Below are positions 7,165 through 15,532 of a stretch of 64,000 nt of DNA, one piece after another (the first letter of the stretch is position 1; each line of letters begins with the position of its first letter). This DNA is from DASSKP01 sp035695045. Lineage in GTDB: Bacteria > Actinomycetota > Actinomycetes > JAFAQI01. Under the pieces are notes generated by a model that saw nothing but the letters and a program-made list of their open reading frames with translations, was not told where the DNA came from and did not search any database. The stretch lies in contig DASSEX010000027.1 in NCBI GenBank assembly GCA_035695045.1, positions 1 to 64,000 of the forward strand. Direction: 5' to 3'. Made by a program: the position numbers and the translations under genes.

Positions 7165-7830
7165 CTAGGGTGCGGCGGGCGCCAGCAGCGGATGCCGCCG
7201 GAGTGCCGCAGCCGTCGCCGGGCCCACCCCGAGCTCGGTCGCCTCGCGCAGATCGTCGACGGTGTCGACGTCCCGTCGTAGGGACGCACCGGCGACGACC
7301 GTGAGGTCATGGGCTCCTCCGGCGACGTGCGCGTCACGTGACGCTGCTCCGAACCGCGGCACGAAGGACGTCACATCCTGTGCCGTGAGCAGCGTCGTAC
7401 CGGTGCCGTCGGCATCGGCGACGACACAGCACGAGTGCGCGGATGCGGCACGAAGTACGGCGTCGAGGTCTGCGGGACGCAGGGCGGGAAGATCCGAGGA
7501 GAGTGCTGCGATCGCCATGTCCCCCGCCGACCGGGCAGCGGCCAGCGCACCGTGCCGGAGGGCGGGGTTCAACCCGGCGTCGGGCGCATCGGCAACGACG
7601 AGCGCCCCCATCGCCGTCACGGCCTGCGCTGCGGACGGTTCGTCCGTGACCACCACGACGCGGTCCACCACGGCGCATCCGCGGGCGGCGGCGACGGTGT
7701 CGAGCGCCATCGCGAGCGCCAGGTCCGCCCGTACGTCGGCGACGCCGCTCAGCCGCGTCTTCGCCACGGCGAGACGTTTGACCGGGACCACGATCGCCCA
7801 ACGCGCCTCGGACCGCTTCACGTCTGGCAT
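7165..7830 (-). CDS. cofC: 2-phospho-L-lactate (or PEP) guanylyltransferase
   Basis: Coenzyme F420 biosynthesis: activates phospholactate or phosphoenolpyruvate with GTP before transfer to the deazaflavin. 221 residues from ATG 7830. The N-terminal WAIVVPVKRLAVAKTRLSG is the nucleotide-binding start of the CofC/MobA-like fold; DLPALRPADLDAVL and the late FVPRFGAASRDAH segment are family features. Its presence implies the host makes F420. Divergent from plsC, with 46 bases between the two starts. Confidence 0.88.
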   Translation of the reverse strand: MPDVKRSEARWAIVVPVKRLAVAKTRLSGVADVRADLALAMALDTVAAARGCAVVDRVVVVTDEPSAAQAVTAMGALVVADAPDAGLNPALRHGALAAARSAGDMAIAALSSDLPALRPADLDAVLRAASAHSCCVVADADGTGTTLLTAQDVTSFVPRFGAASRDAHVAGGAHDLTVVAGASLRRDVDTVDDLREATELGVGPATAAALRRHPLLAPAAP

Positions 7831-7876
7831 CCTCGCAAGACGGCAGTGAGGTCGGAGGCGGCTGGGAGGCCATTCG

Positions 7877-8602
7877 GTGAGTGCGCGGCGGCGAGTGGGT
7901 TTCTGGTACCGCCTCGTCGTGGTCATCGCCAAGCCGGTGCTCAGGGCGTTCACCCGGCGAAGATGGCGCGGCATCGAGAACGTGCCGGCGGAAGGCGGTG
8001 TCATCATCGCCGCGAACCACGTCAGTGAGCTCGACCCGTTCGCCGTCGGTGAGTTCCTGTTCGACCACGGCCGGCCGCCCCGCTTCCTCGCCAAGGCGGA
8101 GCTCTTCCGGAAGGCGCCGGTGAAGTGGGTCCTGCACGGCGCGCAGCAGATCCCGGTATCCCGCAACAGCGTTGACGCGTCGCAGGCTCTCGAGCCGGCC
8201 GTCGAGGCACTGCATCGTGGCGAGTGTGTGCTCATCTACCCCGAGGGCAGCGCGACCCGCGACCCGCATCTGTGGCCGATGAAGGCGCGCACCGGGGTCG
8301 CGCGCCTCGCGTTGCTGTCCGGTGCTCCTGTCATTCCGGTCGCCCAGTGGGGTCCCGAGAAGTTCCTGCCCTACAAGGCGCGACGCCCGCGGCTGCTGCC
8401 GCGGCACACGTTCGAGGTCGTTGCGGGTCCGCCGGTCGACCTGTCCCCGTTCACCGGCAAGCCGTTGACGGCAGAGCTGCTCCGAGCGGCGACCGACACC
8501 ATCATGTGGCGGGTCACGAAACAGCTCGCGGAGGTCCGCGGTGAGACTCCTCCCGACCGCTTCTTCGACATGAAGGCCGACGCCGCGAGGGAGACCGCAT
8601 GA
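7877..8602 (+). CDS. plsC: 1-acyl-sn-glycerol-3-phosphate acyltransferase
   Basis: Membrane-associated acyltransferase making phosphatidic acid. 241 residues with the catalytic H-x4-D box as NHVSELD and the substrate loop EGSATRD, in PlsC order. GTG 7877 follows GGGAGG. The gene overlaps gpsA by four bases (ATGA), so the two are coupled, linking glycerol-3-phosphate supply to acylation. Confidence 0.9.
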   Translation: MSARRRVGFWYRLVVVIAKPVLRAFTRRRWRGIENVPAEGGVIIAANHVSELDPFAVGEFLFDHGRPPRFLAKAELFRKAPVKWVLHGAQQIPVSRNSVDASQALEPAVEALHRGECVLIYPEGSATRDPHLWPMKARTGVARLALLSGAPVIPVAQWGPEKFLPYKARRPRLLPRHTFEVVAGPPVDLSPFTGKPLTAELLRAATDTIMWRVTKQLAEVRGETPPDRFFDMKADAARETA

Positions 8603-9609
8603 CGACGGCGGCCGTTGTCGGAGCGGGCTCCTGGGGCACTGCCTTCGCGCAGGTGCTCGTGGACGCGGGCACCGGCACGACCCTCCTCGCGCGGCGTCAT
8701 GAGATCGCTGCGGCCATCTCCCGCACCGGCCGCAACCCCGACTACCTTCCCGACATCCAGCTGCCCCCGACGCTGCGGGCCACCGCCGACCCGGCTGAGG
8801 CGCTGAGCGGTGCGCACCTCGTCGTTCTGGCCGTTCCGTCGAGCACGTTGCGCGACAACTTGAAGCAGCTGCTCGAGCACCTCGAGGAAGAGGTCGTCTT
8901 CGTCAGTCTGATGAAGGGCATCGAGAGCGGCACTTCGAAGAGGATGTCGGAGGTCATCAAGGACGTCACGGGTGCGACCGACGAGCAGGTCGCCGTCATC
9001 AGTGGCCCCAACCTGGCCAAGGAGATCGCCGAGCGGCAGCCGGCGGCCAGTGTCGTCGCGTGCACCGACCTCAGCGTCGCCGGATGGGTGCAAGGGGCCT
9101 GCAACTCCGGCTACTTCCGCCCCTACACCAACCACGACGTCATCGGGTGCGAGCTCGGCGGTGCGGTCAAGAACGTCATCGCACTCGCCGTCGGGATGGC
9201 GGTGGGGCTCGGCTTCGGCGACAACGCGCAGGCATCGCTGATCACGCGCGGCCTCGCCGAGATCGGCAGGCTGGGCGAAGCGCTCGGCGCGGATCCCCTG
9301 ACGTTCGCAGGGCTGGCCGGTCTCGGCGACCTGGTCGCGACGTGCACCTCTCCGTTGTCACGCAACCGCACGTTCGGTGAGAACCTCGGTCGTGGCATGA
9401 GTGTCGAGGACGTGCTCGCCATCACCCGCCAGACCGCGGAAGGTGTCAAGTCCTGCCGGTCCATCCTCGAGATGGCGCGCGACGCCGAGGTCGAGGTGCC
9501 CATCACGGAGCACGTCGTCAAGGTCGTGCACGAAGGCATGACGGTGCCGGAGATGCTCCAGTCACTGTTGCGCCGCGATCCCAAGCACGAGAGAGATGCC
9601 GATGTCTGA
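8599..9609 (+). CDS. gpsA: Glycerol-3-phosphate dehydrogenase [NAD(P)+]
   Basis: Reduces dihydroxyacetone phosphate to sn-glycerol-3-phosphate for phospholipid synthesis. 336 residues. NAD-binding GAGSWGTAFA lies at residues 8-17, with the catalytic region SGPNLAKEIAERQPAA and the C-terminal GLAGLGDLVATCTSPLSRNR. ATG 8599 overlaps the plsC stop. The following PLP-enzyme gene starts inside its last bases. Confidence 0.97.
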   Translation: MTTAAVVGAGSWGTAFAQVLVDAGTGTTLLARRHEIAAAISRTGRNPDYLPDIQLPPTLRATADPAEALSGAHLVVLAVPSSTLRDNLKQLLEHLEEEVVFVSLMKGIESGTSKRMSEVIKDVTGATDEQVAVISGPNLAKEIAERQPAASVVACTDLSVAGWVQGACNSGYFRPYTNHDVIGCELGGAVKNVIALAVGMAVGLGFGDNAQASLITRGLAEIGRLGEALGADPLTFAGLAGLGDLVATCTSPLSRNRTFGENLGRGMSVEDVLAITRQTAEGVKSCRSILEMARDAEVEVPITEHVVKVVHEGMTVPEMLQSLLRRDPKHERDADV

Positions 9610-10867
9610 GGACGCGGACCGTCCGCTCAACCTGCCCATGGTCGACCCGAGCGACGCGCGCACCGGCGGCGAGGGAACCCGAGCGGTCCACCTCCCGCGT
9701 CCGCAGCAGCCGGAGCAGGAGCCGCTCGGTCTGCCGGCGTACCGCACCACGGCCTTCGTGTTCGACACGGCGCAGGACTACAGCGACGTGCTCGGCGACC
9801 GACGCCCCGGCTACTCCTACAGCCGCGTCGACAACCCGACGGCAGACGCGTTCGCGCTGGCAGTGGCCGCACTGGAGGGCTACGGCGCGGACCGGCAGGT
9901 TGCCGCTCAGCCGTTTGCCTCCGGCATGGCGGCGATCTCGTCCGTGCTGCTGACGCTGTGCCGCGCGGGCTCGCACGTCGTCGTCCCGGCCGCTGTCTAC
10001 GGCGGCACGTTCGGCGTCATCGAGCATGTGCTCGCACGCTTCGACGTGAGCGCAACCTTCGTCGACGGGACCGACGTCGAGGCGGTGCGCTCCGCGCTCC
10101 GCGACAACACAGCGCTCGTGTGGGCGGAGACCATCGCCAACCCCACGACCGCCGTGACCGACCTGCCCGCGATCGCCGCGGTGTGCCGCGAGGCAGGTGT
10201 GCCGTTCGTCGTCGACAGCACCTTCGCCTCACCGGCTGTCTGCCGTCCGCTGCAGTGGGGCGCCCAGCTCGTCGTGCACTCGGCGACGAAGTACCTCGGC
10301 GGACACTCGGACGCAACCGGGGGTGTCGTCGCCGGCGATGTCGACCTCGTGGCCGCGGTGCGCAAGACCCGCATCGACCTCGGCGGAATGCTGGCGCCGG
10401 ACGAGGCCTTCCTCCTGCACCGCGGACTCGCCACGCTGCCGTTGCGGGTCGCCCGGCACTGCAGCACCGCCCTTGCACTCGCAGAGGGGGTCGCCGACCA
10501 TCCGCAGGTCGACCGCGTCGACTATCCGGGGCTGCCCAGCCATCCGCAGCACTCGCTGGCGAACAAGCTGTTCGATGCCGGCCCCGAGGGACGCCGGTAC
10601 GGCGCCATCGTCACCGTGTCACCACGAGGTGGCCGGGCCGCGGGGATGGCATTCTGCGACGGCCTGCGGGTCGGCCGCGTCGCGACGAGCCTGGGCGGCG
10701 TCCACAGCGTCGTGAGCCACGTCGCGAGCACGACGCACCGGCAGATGGACGACGCCGCGCTCGAGGCGGCAGGGATCAAGCCGTCGACGGTGCGGATCAG
10801 CGTCGGTCTGGAGGACGCGGACGACCTGGTCAAAGACGTCCGGCAGGCGCTCGACCGGCTCGGCTGA
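9602..10867 (+). CDS. Cystathionine gamma-synthase/lyase family PLP enzyme
   Basis: Trans-sulfuration type PLP enzyme (Cys/Met metabolism family). 421 residues from ATG 9602; ATG 9596 would add two. The PLP lysine lies in SATKYLGGHSDATGG (about residue 230); YSYSRVDNPT and FASGMAAI are conserved cofactor and substrate motifs. Whether it acts as gamma-synthase, beta/gamma-lyase or methionine gamma-lyase cannot be told from sequence alone. It overlaps the end of gpsA by 8 bases and appears coupled to it, although no metabolic link is obvious. Confidence 0.88.
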   Translation: MSEDADRPLNLPMVDPSDARTGGEGTRAVHLPRPQQPEQEPLGLPAYRTTAFVFDTAQDYSDVLGDRRPGYSYSRVDNPTADAFALAVAALEGYGADRQVAAQPFASGMAAISSVLLTLCRAGSHVVVPAAVYGGTFGVIEHVLARFDVSATFVDGTDVEAVRSALRDNTALVWAETIANPTTAVTDLPAIAAVCREAGVPFVVDSTFASPAVCRPLQWGAQLVVHSATKYLGGHSDATGGVVAGDVDLVAAVRKTRIDLGGMLAPDEAFLLHRGLATLPLRVARHCSTALALAEGVADHPQVDRVDYPGLPSHPQHSLANKLFDAGPEGRRYGAIVTVSPRGGRAAGMAFCDGLRVGRVATSLGGVHSVVSHVASTTHRQMDDAALEAAGIKPSTVRISVGLEDADDLVKDVRQALDRLG

Positions 10868-10911
10868 GCGCCGCGAGGGCCGATTCGCGAGAGATTTGTC
10901 CGTGTTCTGAG

Positions 10912-10940
10912 TTCACAACCATCACATCCGCCTCTACAGT
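10912..10940 (+). promoter_or_regulatory. Promoter of the NlpC/P60 gene, probably leaderless
   Basis: TTCACA (10912-10917) and TACAGT (10935-10940) are separated by exactly 17 bases, and the GTG start codon follows the -10 hexamer by six bases. Transcription would therefore begin at or next to the start codon. Confidence 0.55.
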
Positions 10941-10946
10941 CACAGG

Positions 10947-12218
10947 GTGAGCTTCTCGCCCTGGAAGCGGCGGGTGGCGGTGTTCGCCGCCGTCGCGGGG
11001 GTCGTGCTGCCCCCGGCCGCGTCCGCCTCGGCTGATCACGGTTCCGGCCCGTCGGCCCGCCAAGTCGCCGCCGGTAAAGCGGCTGTCCGCGACCGGGAGG
11101 CGCAGGTGGCCGCTGCCGCCGACGCCGTCGCTCGCGGCGAGGCCGCGCTGGGACGGTTGTCGACCGCAGCGGAGATCGCGGTCGAGCACTACGACGGCGC
11201 CCGGGTGCGCGAGCAGCAGGCCCGCGCCGATGTCCGCGTCGCCGACCTCGTCCTCGCCGCCGCCGCCGACCGTGTCGATGCCGCACGCAGCCGAGTCGCC
11301 GACTTCGGGCGGGCGGCGTACATGACCGGCGGCATGTCGTCGGTCAACGTGCTCCTCACCTCCAACGGTCCGAGCACTCTGCTCTACCGGCTCGGAACGC
11401 TCGAGGTGATCTCGAGCTCGCAACGCGACGCCATGCAGGCGCTCGACGCCGCCCGCGTCTACCAGCTCGCGGTCGAGCAGCAGGCGCAGGCAGCCCTGCG
11501 CCGGGCCCAGCAGGCCTCGACCGCGGCTGCGTCAGCGAAGGCGGCTGCGCAGAGCGCCGTCGGTCGGCAGAGCGCCGTCGTCGCGGAGCTGCAGACGCGT
11601 CGCCATCAGTTGACGGCGTTGCTGGCCGATGCGCGCAAGCACGCGTCGGCTCTCGTGCAGGCGCGGTTGGCCGCCATCGCCCGTGCTCGCGCCGCAGCTG
11701 CTGCAGCGGCGGCCGCCGCGGCTGCAGCAGCGGCAGCGAAGGCAGCGCCGCCACCGCCCGCGCCGCCTCCTCCGCCGCCGGTCACTGCCGGCGGTGGTGG
11801 CGGTGGTGGCGGTGGTGGCGGCGACATCAGCGGCACCGTGTCGGTGGCGACCGAGCAGCAGGCCGTACAGGAAGCGGAGTCGCAGATCGGCAAGCCCTAT
11901 CAGTGGGGCGCCGCAGGGCCGGACAGCTACGACTGCTCCGGCCTGGTGATGTGGGCCTACGCGCAGGTCGGCGTGCATCTCGACCACTACACGGGCTACC
12001 AGTGGAACGAAGGCGCACACATCCCGACGTCGGCGCTGCGCCCGGGCGACCTGGTCTTCTTCGCAACCAACACCAGTGATCCCAACACGATTCATCACGT
12101 CGGCATGTACATCGGCAACGGCGAGATGGTGGAGGCGCCCTACACAGGCGCCGACGTGCGGATCAGTTCTGCGTTCCGCCCCGATCTGATCGGTGCCGTG
12201 CGCCCGTACAACCGCTGA
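10947..12218 (+). CDS. Secreted NlpC/P60 cell-wall peptidase (RipA-like)
   Basis: 423 residues. Signal peptide at residues 1-31 (RRVAVFAAVAGVVLPPAASASA), then a long Ala/Arg-rich coiled coil to about residue 255, a poly-Ala run, Pro-rich and Gly-rich linkers, and a C-terminal NlpC/P60 domain from about residue 310. The catalytic Cys is in YDCSGLVMWAY (C330) and the His in HHVGMYIGNG (H384). Proteins of this layout cleave the D-Glu/meso-DAP bond of peptidoglycan stem peptides and are kept inactive until septation in mycobacteria. The spacing from the previous gene and a promoter-like element suggest independent transcription. Confidence 0.88.
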   Translation: MSFSPWKRRVAVFAAVAGVVLPPAASASADHGSGPSARQVAAGKAAVRDREAQVAAAADAVARGEAALGRLSTAAEIAVEHYDGARVREQQARADVRVADLVLAAAADRVDAARSRVADFGRAAYMTGGMSSVNVLLTSNGPSTLLYRLGTLEVISSSQRDAMQALDAARVYQLAVEQQAQAALRRAQQASTAAASAKAAAQSAVGRQSAVVAELQTRRHQLTALLADARKHASALVQARLAAIARARAAAAAAAAAAAAAAAAKAAPPPPAPPPPPPVTAGGGGGGGGGGGDISGTVSVATEQQAVQEAESQIGKPYQWGAAGPDSYDCSGLVMWAYAQVGVHLDHYTGYQWNEGAHIPTSALRPGDLVFFATNTSDPNTIHHVGMYIGNGEMVEAPYTGADVRISSAFRPDLIGAVRPYNR

Positions 12219-12242
12219 CGTGCGCCCGATACTGTCGGGCCG

Positions 12243-13331
12243 GTGAACGAGTCGCGGCGTCTGCGGGTGGCCGTCGTGTTCGGCGGCCGCAGCACCGAGC
12301 ACGCGATCTCCTGCGTCTCGGCCGGAAGCGTGCTCTCGGCCATCGACCGGTCCCGGTTCGACGTCGTCCCCATCGGCATCACGGCGGAAGGTCGCTGGGT
12401 GCTCACCGCTGACGACCCGGCTGCGCTCGCCATCACCGGCCGGCAGCTGCCCGCGGTCGACCCGACCGGCACCGCGCTCGTCCTGCCGGGCGATCCGACG
12501 GCCAAGGGCCTGGTCGTCCTCGAGCCCGAGGAGCTTCCCGCCGAGCTCGGCACGGTCGACGTCGTCTTCCCTTTGCTCCACGGACCGTACGGCGAGGACG
12601 GGACGCTGCAAGGACTCTTCGAGCTCGCCGGAGTGCCCTACGTCGGCTCGGGCGTCTTCGCCTCGGCCGCAGCGATGGACAAGCACCACATGAAGCGCCT
12701 GCTCATGGCCGCGGGCCTCGAGACGCCCGCCTACGTCGTCGCCCGCCGTGGCCGGCCTGTGCCCGTCGAGGTCGCGAACCTCGGGCTGCCGGTCTTCGTG
12801 AAGCCCGCGCGGGGCGGGTCGAGCATCGGCATCACGAAGGTCGACACGGCCGACGGGCTGCAGGCCGCCCTGGACGAGGCGCATCGGCACGACCCGAAGG
12901 CCCTGGTCGAGCAGGCGGTGGAAGGGCGCGAGATCGAGTGCGGTGTGCTCGGCGGTCCCGACGGGCCCCAGGCATCCGTCCCCGCGGAGGTGCGGGTCAC
13001 CGGTGGTCAGGGGTTCTACGACTTCGAGGCGAAGTACCTCAGCGACGCCACCGAGTTCGACATCCCGCCGCGGATGCCGGCCGAGCTGGTCGAGCGTGTC
13101 CGTGAGTGCGCCGTGCAGGCATTCGACGCGCTCGACTGTGAAGGTCTCGCTCGCGTCGACTTCTTCGTCACGTCCGAGGGCCGTGTCCTGATCAACGAGA
13201 TCAACACGATGCCGGGGTTCACCCCGGCCTCGATGTTCCCGCGGATGTGGGCGGCAGCCGGAGTCGACTACCCCACGCTGGTGTCCCGCCTCCTCGACGA
13301 CGCGCTGACCCGCGGCACCGGCTTGCGTTAG
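12243..13331 (+). CDS. ddl: D-alanine-D-alanine ligase
   Basis: ATP-grasp enzyme joining two D-Ala for peptidoglycan. 362 residues. The N-terminal VVFGGRSTEHAISCVSAGSV is the Ddl signature. The ATP-grasp core includes FVKPARGGSSIGITKV, and the metal site is EINTMPGFTPASMFP. The C-terminal DDALTRG region completes the family length. GTG 12243 lies nine bases after GATACT, a possible -10 giving a near-leaderless mRNA. Convergent with the lipoprotein gene nine bases downstream. Confidence 0.96.
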   Translation: MNESRRLRVAVVFGGRSTEHAISCVSAGSVLSAIDRSRFDVVPIGITAEGRWVLTADDPAALAITGRQLPAVDPTGTALVLPGDPTAKGLVVLEPEELPAELGTVDVVFPLLHGPYGEDGTLQGLFELAGVPYVGSGVFASAAAMDKHHMKRLLMAAGLETPAYVVARRGRPVPVEVANLGLPVFVKPARGGSSIGITKVDTADGLQAALDEAHRHDPKALVEQAVEGREIECGVLGGPDGPQASVPAEVRVTGGQGFYDFEAKYLSDATEFDIPPRMPAELVERVRECAVQAFDALDCEGLARVDFFVTSEGRVLINEINTMPGFTPASMFPRMWAAAGVDYPTLVSRLLDDALTRGTGLR

Positions 13332-13339
13332 ACCGGCGC

Positions 13340-13786
13340 TTACGGAATCGCCGTCTTGATCGCGGGCGCCAGGGTCACGAGGAAGGCGCCCTGGGCGTCG
13401 TACGACGTCGGCACGGTGAGCTCGAGGTTCGCCTGGTGGCGGACGGCGGTCCAGCGGACGACCTTGGGACCGATCTCTTGGAACCACACGACTCCGTCGA
13501 CGACCGCCGACTGGATCGACGTGGGGGAGTAGCCGGCAGGCTTCGGCACGCCGCAGCGAAGGACGATCGGCGGATTCCCCCACGCGTGCGTCAGTGTGCT
13601 GATCGGCTCCACGACGCGCGAGCGATGGCCGTCGAGATGTGTCGGCAGTCGGTCCCCGAGCCGTGCGCAGATCGCACGGGTGGCGCCGGACGCGTCCGGG
13701 ACGACGACGTGTACCGCGCCGCTTGCGCAGCCCGTGACGGCGACGGATGCGGCGAGCGCGGCGAGAAGTGCGCGGGTTCGCCTCAG
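13340..13786 (-). CDS. DUF3515 lipoprotein, probable CTG start
   Basis: 148 residues when read from CTG 13786: LRRTRALLAALAASVAVTGC, a textbook lipoprotein signal peptide with lipobox VTGC and the lipidated Cys at residue 20. The mature part is a DUF3515 domain (ICARLGDGLRPL, TLTHAWGNPPIVLRCGV, VVWFQEIGP). No ATG, GTG or TTG exists in frame ahead of the signal peptide; the first GTG (13612) would remove it and half the domain. The CTG overlaps the stop of the upstream Lrp gene as CTGA, so the gene is translationally coupled. Function unknown; conserved beside ddl/thiL in actinobacteria. Confidence 0.8.
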   Translation of the reverse strand: MRRTRALLAALAASVAVTGCASGAVHVVVPDASGATRAICARLGDRLPTHLDGHRSRVVEPISTLTHAWGNPPIVLRCGVPKPAGYSPTSIQSAVVDGVVWFQEIGPKVVRWTAVRHQANLELTVPTSYDAQGAFLVTLAPAIKTAIP

Positions 13787-14019
13787 AGATGAACGACCGG
13801 GCAGGTCAGCGTCCGGGTGATGCCGGGGACGCCCTGAACCTTCGCGACAACCAGCTTGCCGAGCTCGTCGACGTTGCGCGCCTCCGCGCGCACGATGACG
13901 TCGTACGGCCCGGTCACGTCCTCCGCCATCGTCACGCCCTTGAGCCCGGCGATCTCGGCGGCGACCGCAGCGGCCTTGCCGACCTCGGTCTGGATGAGGA
14001 TGTAGGCCTGCACCGTCAC
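13783..14019 (-). CDS. Stand-alone Lrp/AsnC ligand-binding (RAM) domain protein
   Basis: 78 residues from GTG 14019, which has AAGGAG five bases upstream. The sequence VQAYILIQTEVGKAAAVAAEI...GPYDVIVRAEA is the C-terminal regulatory domain of Lrp/AsnC proteins with no DNA-binding half. Such stand-alone domains bind amino acids and may modulate full-length Lrp proteins. Divergent from thiL and coupled by a CTGA overlap to the DUF3515 lipoprotein. Confidence 0.85.
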   Translation of the reverse strand: MTVQAYILIQTEVGKAAAVAAEIAGLKGVTMAEDVTGPYDVIVRAEARNVDELGKLVVAKVQGVPGITRTLTCPVVHL

Positions 14020-14097
14020 TGGCACTCCTTGCCCGATTCGTGTCTGCATGCGGGACGCTATCGGACAGCGGAAGGAGGCGACATCTCGGTTTCCGAC

Positions 14098-15051
14098 GTG
14101 GGCGAGTTCGGGTTGATCGCGCGCATCATCGCGCGGCTGTCCGGCGGCCGCGCGCTGCTCGGTCCCGGCGACGATGCCGCGGTGCTGGCGACGAGCGACG
14201 GACGGGTCGTCGCGAGCACCGACCTGCTTGTCGAGGGGACGCACTTCCGCCGGGACTGGTCGTCCGCCTACGACGTCGGTCGCAAGGCCGCGGCGCAGAA
14301 CCTCGCTGACATCGCGGCAATGGGAGCCCGCCCGTCAGCGCTGCTCGTGGGCCTGGCGGCGCCCAGGGACCTCGACGTGGCGTGGGTCGAAGGGCTCGCC
14401 GACGGTCTGCGGGACGAATGTGCGCTGGTCGGTGCGGAGGTCGTCGGCGGTGACCTGAGCCGGTCGACGGTGCTCACGCTCGCCGTGACGGCGCTCGGCG
14501 ACCTGCGTGGGCGTCAACCGGTGACCCGGAGCGGGGCACGCCCCGGCGATGTCGTGGTCGTCGCCGGACGGCTGGGTTTCGCTGCGGCCGGACTCGCGCT
14601 TCTCGCGGCCGGTCACGCCGACGCCCCTCTCGCCGAGGCGCATCGCCGCCCGCAGGTTTCCTACGACGCCGCACTCCGGCTGGCCGAGGTCGGCGCGACC
14701 GCGATGATCGACGTGTCCGACGGACTGGTCGCCGACCTGGGGCACATCGCATCGGCGAGTGGTGTCGGCATCCAGCTCGCGAGTGACGACCTGCCGCTGC
14801 CGCCCGAGTTGGTCGAGGCGGGTCTGGAGGTGGGCGTCGACCCGCTTTCGTGGGTTGCCGGAGGCGGCGACGACCATGCGTTCGCCGCGACCATGTCCGA
14901 CGACGCGGTGCTGCGGGCGATGACCCGCCTCACCGACCTGCCCGGCCCCGTGCCGTTCACACAGGTCGGCCGCGTCGTCGAAGGCTCGGGAGTCGTGTTC
15001 ATCGACCGCACGCCCTCCGGGCCGCCCGGTCACGACCACTTCGCGCCGTAA
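14098..15051 (+). CDS. thiL: Thiamine-monophosphate kinase
   Basis: Makes thiamine diphosphate from the monophosphate, the last step of the pathway. 317 residues from GTG 14098 (VGEFGLIARIIARLSGG, matching the usual ThiL beginning). GPGDDAAVL and TDLLVEGTHF are the ATP/Mg loops, AAQNLADIAAMGARP and DVSDGLVADLGHIA follow in family order. The frame stays open upstream to 13747 but mirrors the Lrp gene; a good GGAGG at 14074-14078 sits 19 bases from the GTG, leaving open a non-standard ATC start at 14083. Confidence 0.94.
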   Translation: MGEFGLIARIIARLSGGRALLGPGDDAAVLATSDGRVVASTDLLVEGTHFRRDWSSAYDVGRKAAAQNLADIAAMGARPSALLVGLAAPRDLDVAWVEGLADGLRDECALVGAEVVGGDLSRSTVLTLAVTALGDLRGRQPVTRSGARPGDVVVVAGRLGFAAAGLALLAAGHADAPLAEAHRRPQVSYDAALRLAEVGATAMIDVSDGLVADLGHIASASGVGIQLASDDLPLPPELVEAGLEVGVDPLSWVAGGGDDHAFAATMSDDAVLRAMTRLTDLPGPVPFTQVGRVVEGSGVVFIDRTPSGPPGHDHFAP

Positions 15052-15054
15052 TCT
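15049..15054 (+). promoter_or_regulatory. -10 element for a leaderless GNAT transcript
   Basis: TAATCT overlaps the thiL stop codon and ends seven bases before the GTG of the next gene, the spacing expected when transcription starts at the initiation codon. No clear -35 hexamer is seen. Confidence 0.4.
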
Positions 15055-15061
15055 CTGCGCG

Positions 15062-15532
15062 GTGAGCGAGCTCGACATCCGTGAGGAACCGTACGACGGT
15101 CCCAGCGCACAGCTGCTGACTGCCGAGGTGCAGCAGGAGTACGTCTCGCGTTACGGCAGCCCGGACGACGCTCCGATCGATCCGGCGCAGTTCGCGCCGC
15201 CGGGCGGGTGCTTCGTCGTCGGCTACCTGGATGTCGAGCCCGTGGCGATGGGCGGGTTCCGGTCGCTCGAGGAGGGGGTCGTCGAGATCAAGCGGATGTT
15301 CGTGGTTCCAGCGCACCGTGGCCGCGGCTTTTCCCGGCTCGTTCTCGGCCGGCTCGAAGGTCTCGCGGAGGCGATGGGTGCGCACCGCGTCGTCCTGGAG
15401 ACGGGAATGAAGCAGCCGGAGGCGATGGCCCTCTACGCGAGCGCCGGATACGACCGCATCGAGGGGTTCGGGCACTACCGCGACAGCCCACTTTCGGCGA
15501 GCTACGGCAAGTCGCTGTCCCGCCGTTCGTGA
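15062..15532 (+). CDS. GNAT-family N-acetyltransferase
   Basis: 156 residues with the acetyl-CoA-binding GNAT core: MFVVPAHRGRGFSRLVLGRLEG supplies the pyrophosphate-binding RGRGF loop, and RVVLETGMKQPEAMALYASAGY the second signature. The substrate is unknown. It starts ten bases after thiL and overlaps the next gene by four bases. Confidence 0.85.
   Translation: MSELDIREEPYDGPSAQLLTAEVQQEYVSRYGSPDDAPIDPAQFAPPGGCFVVGYLDVEPVAMGGFRSLEEGVVEIKRMFVVPAHRGRGFSRLVLGRLEGLAEAMGAHRVVLETGMKQPEAMALYASAGYDRIEGFGHYRDSPLSASYGKSLSRRS

Noticed and set aside
11690..11825. GC-rich simple repeats (GCAGC/GGCGGT runs) inside the NlpC/P60 gene
   Set aside because: They encode the poly-Ala, Pro-rich and Gly-rich linker of the protein; not a CRISPR or mobile element.
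11532..13583. 683-codon minus-strand frame opposite the NlpC/P60 gene and ddl
   Set aside because: Antisense shadow of ddl and the poly-Ala/Gly region; the real minus-strand gene begins only at 13340.
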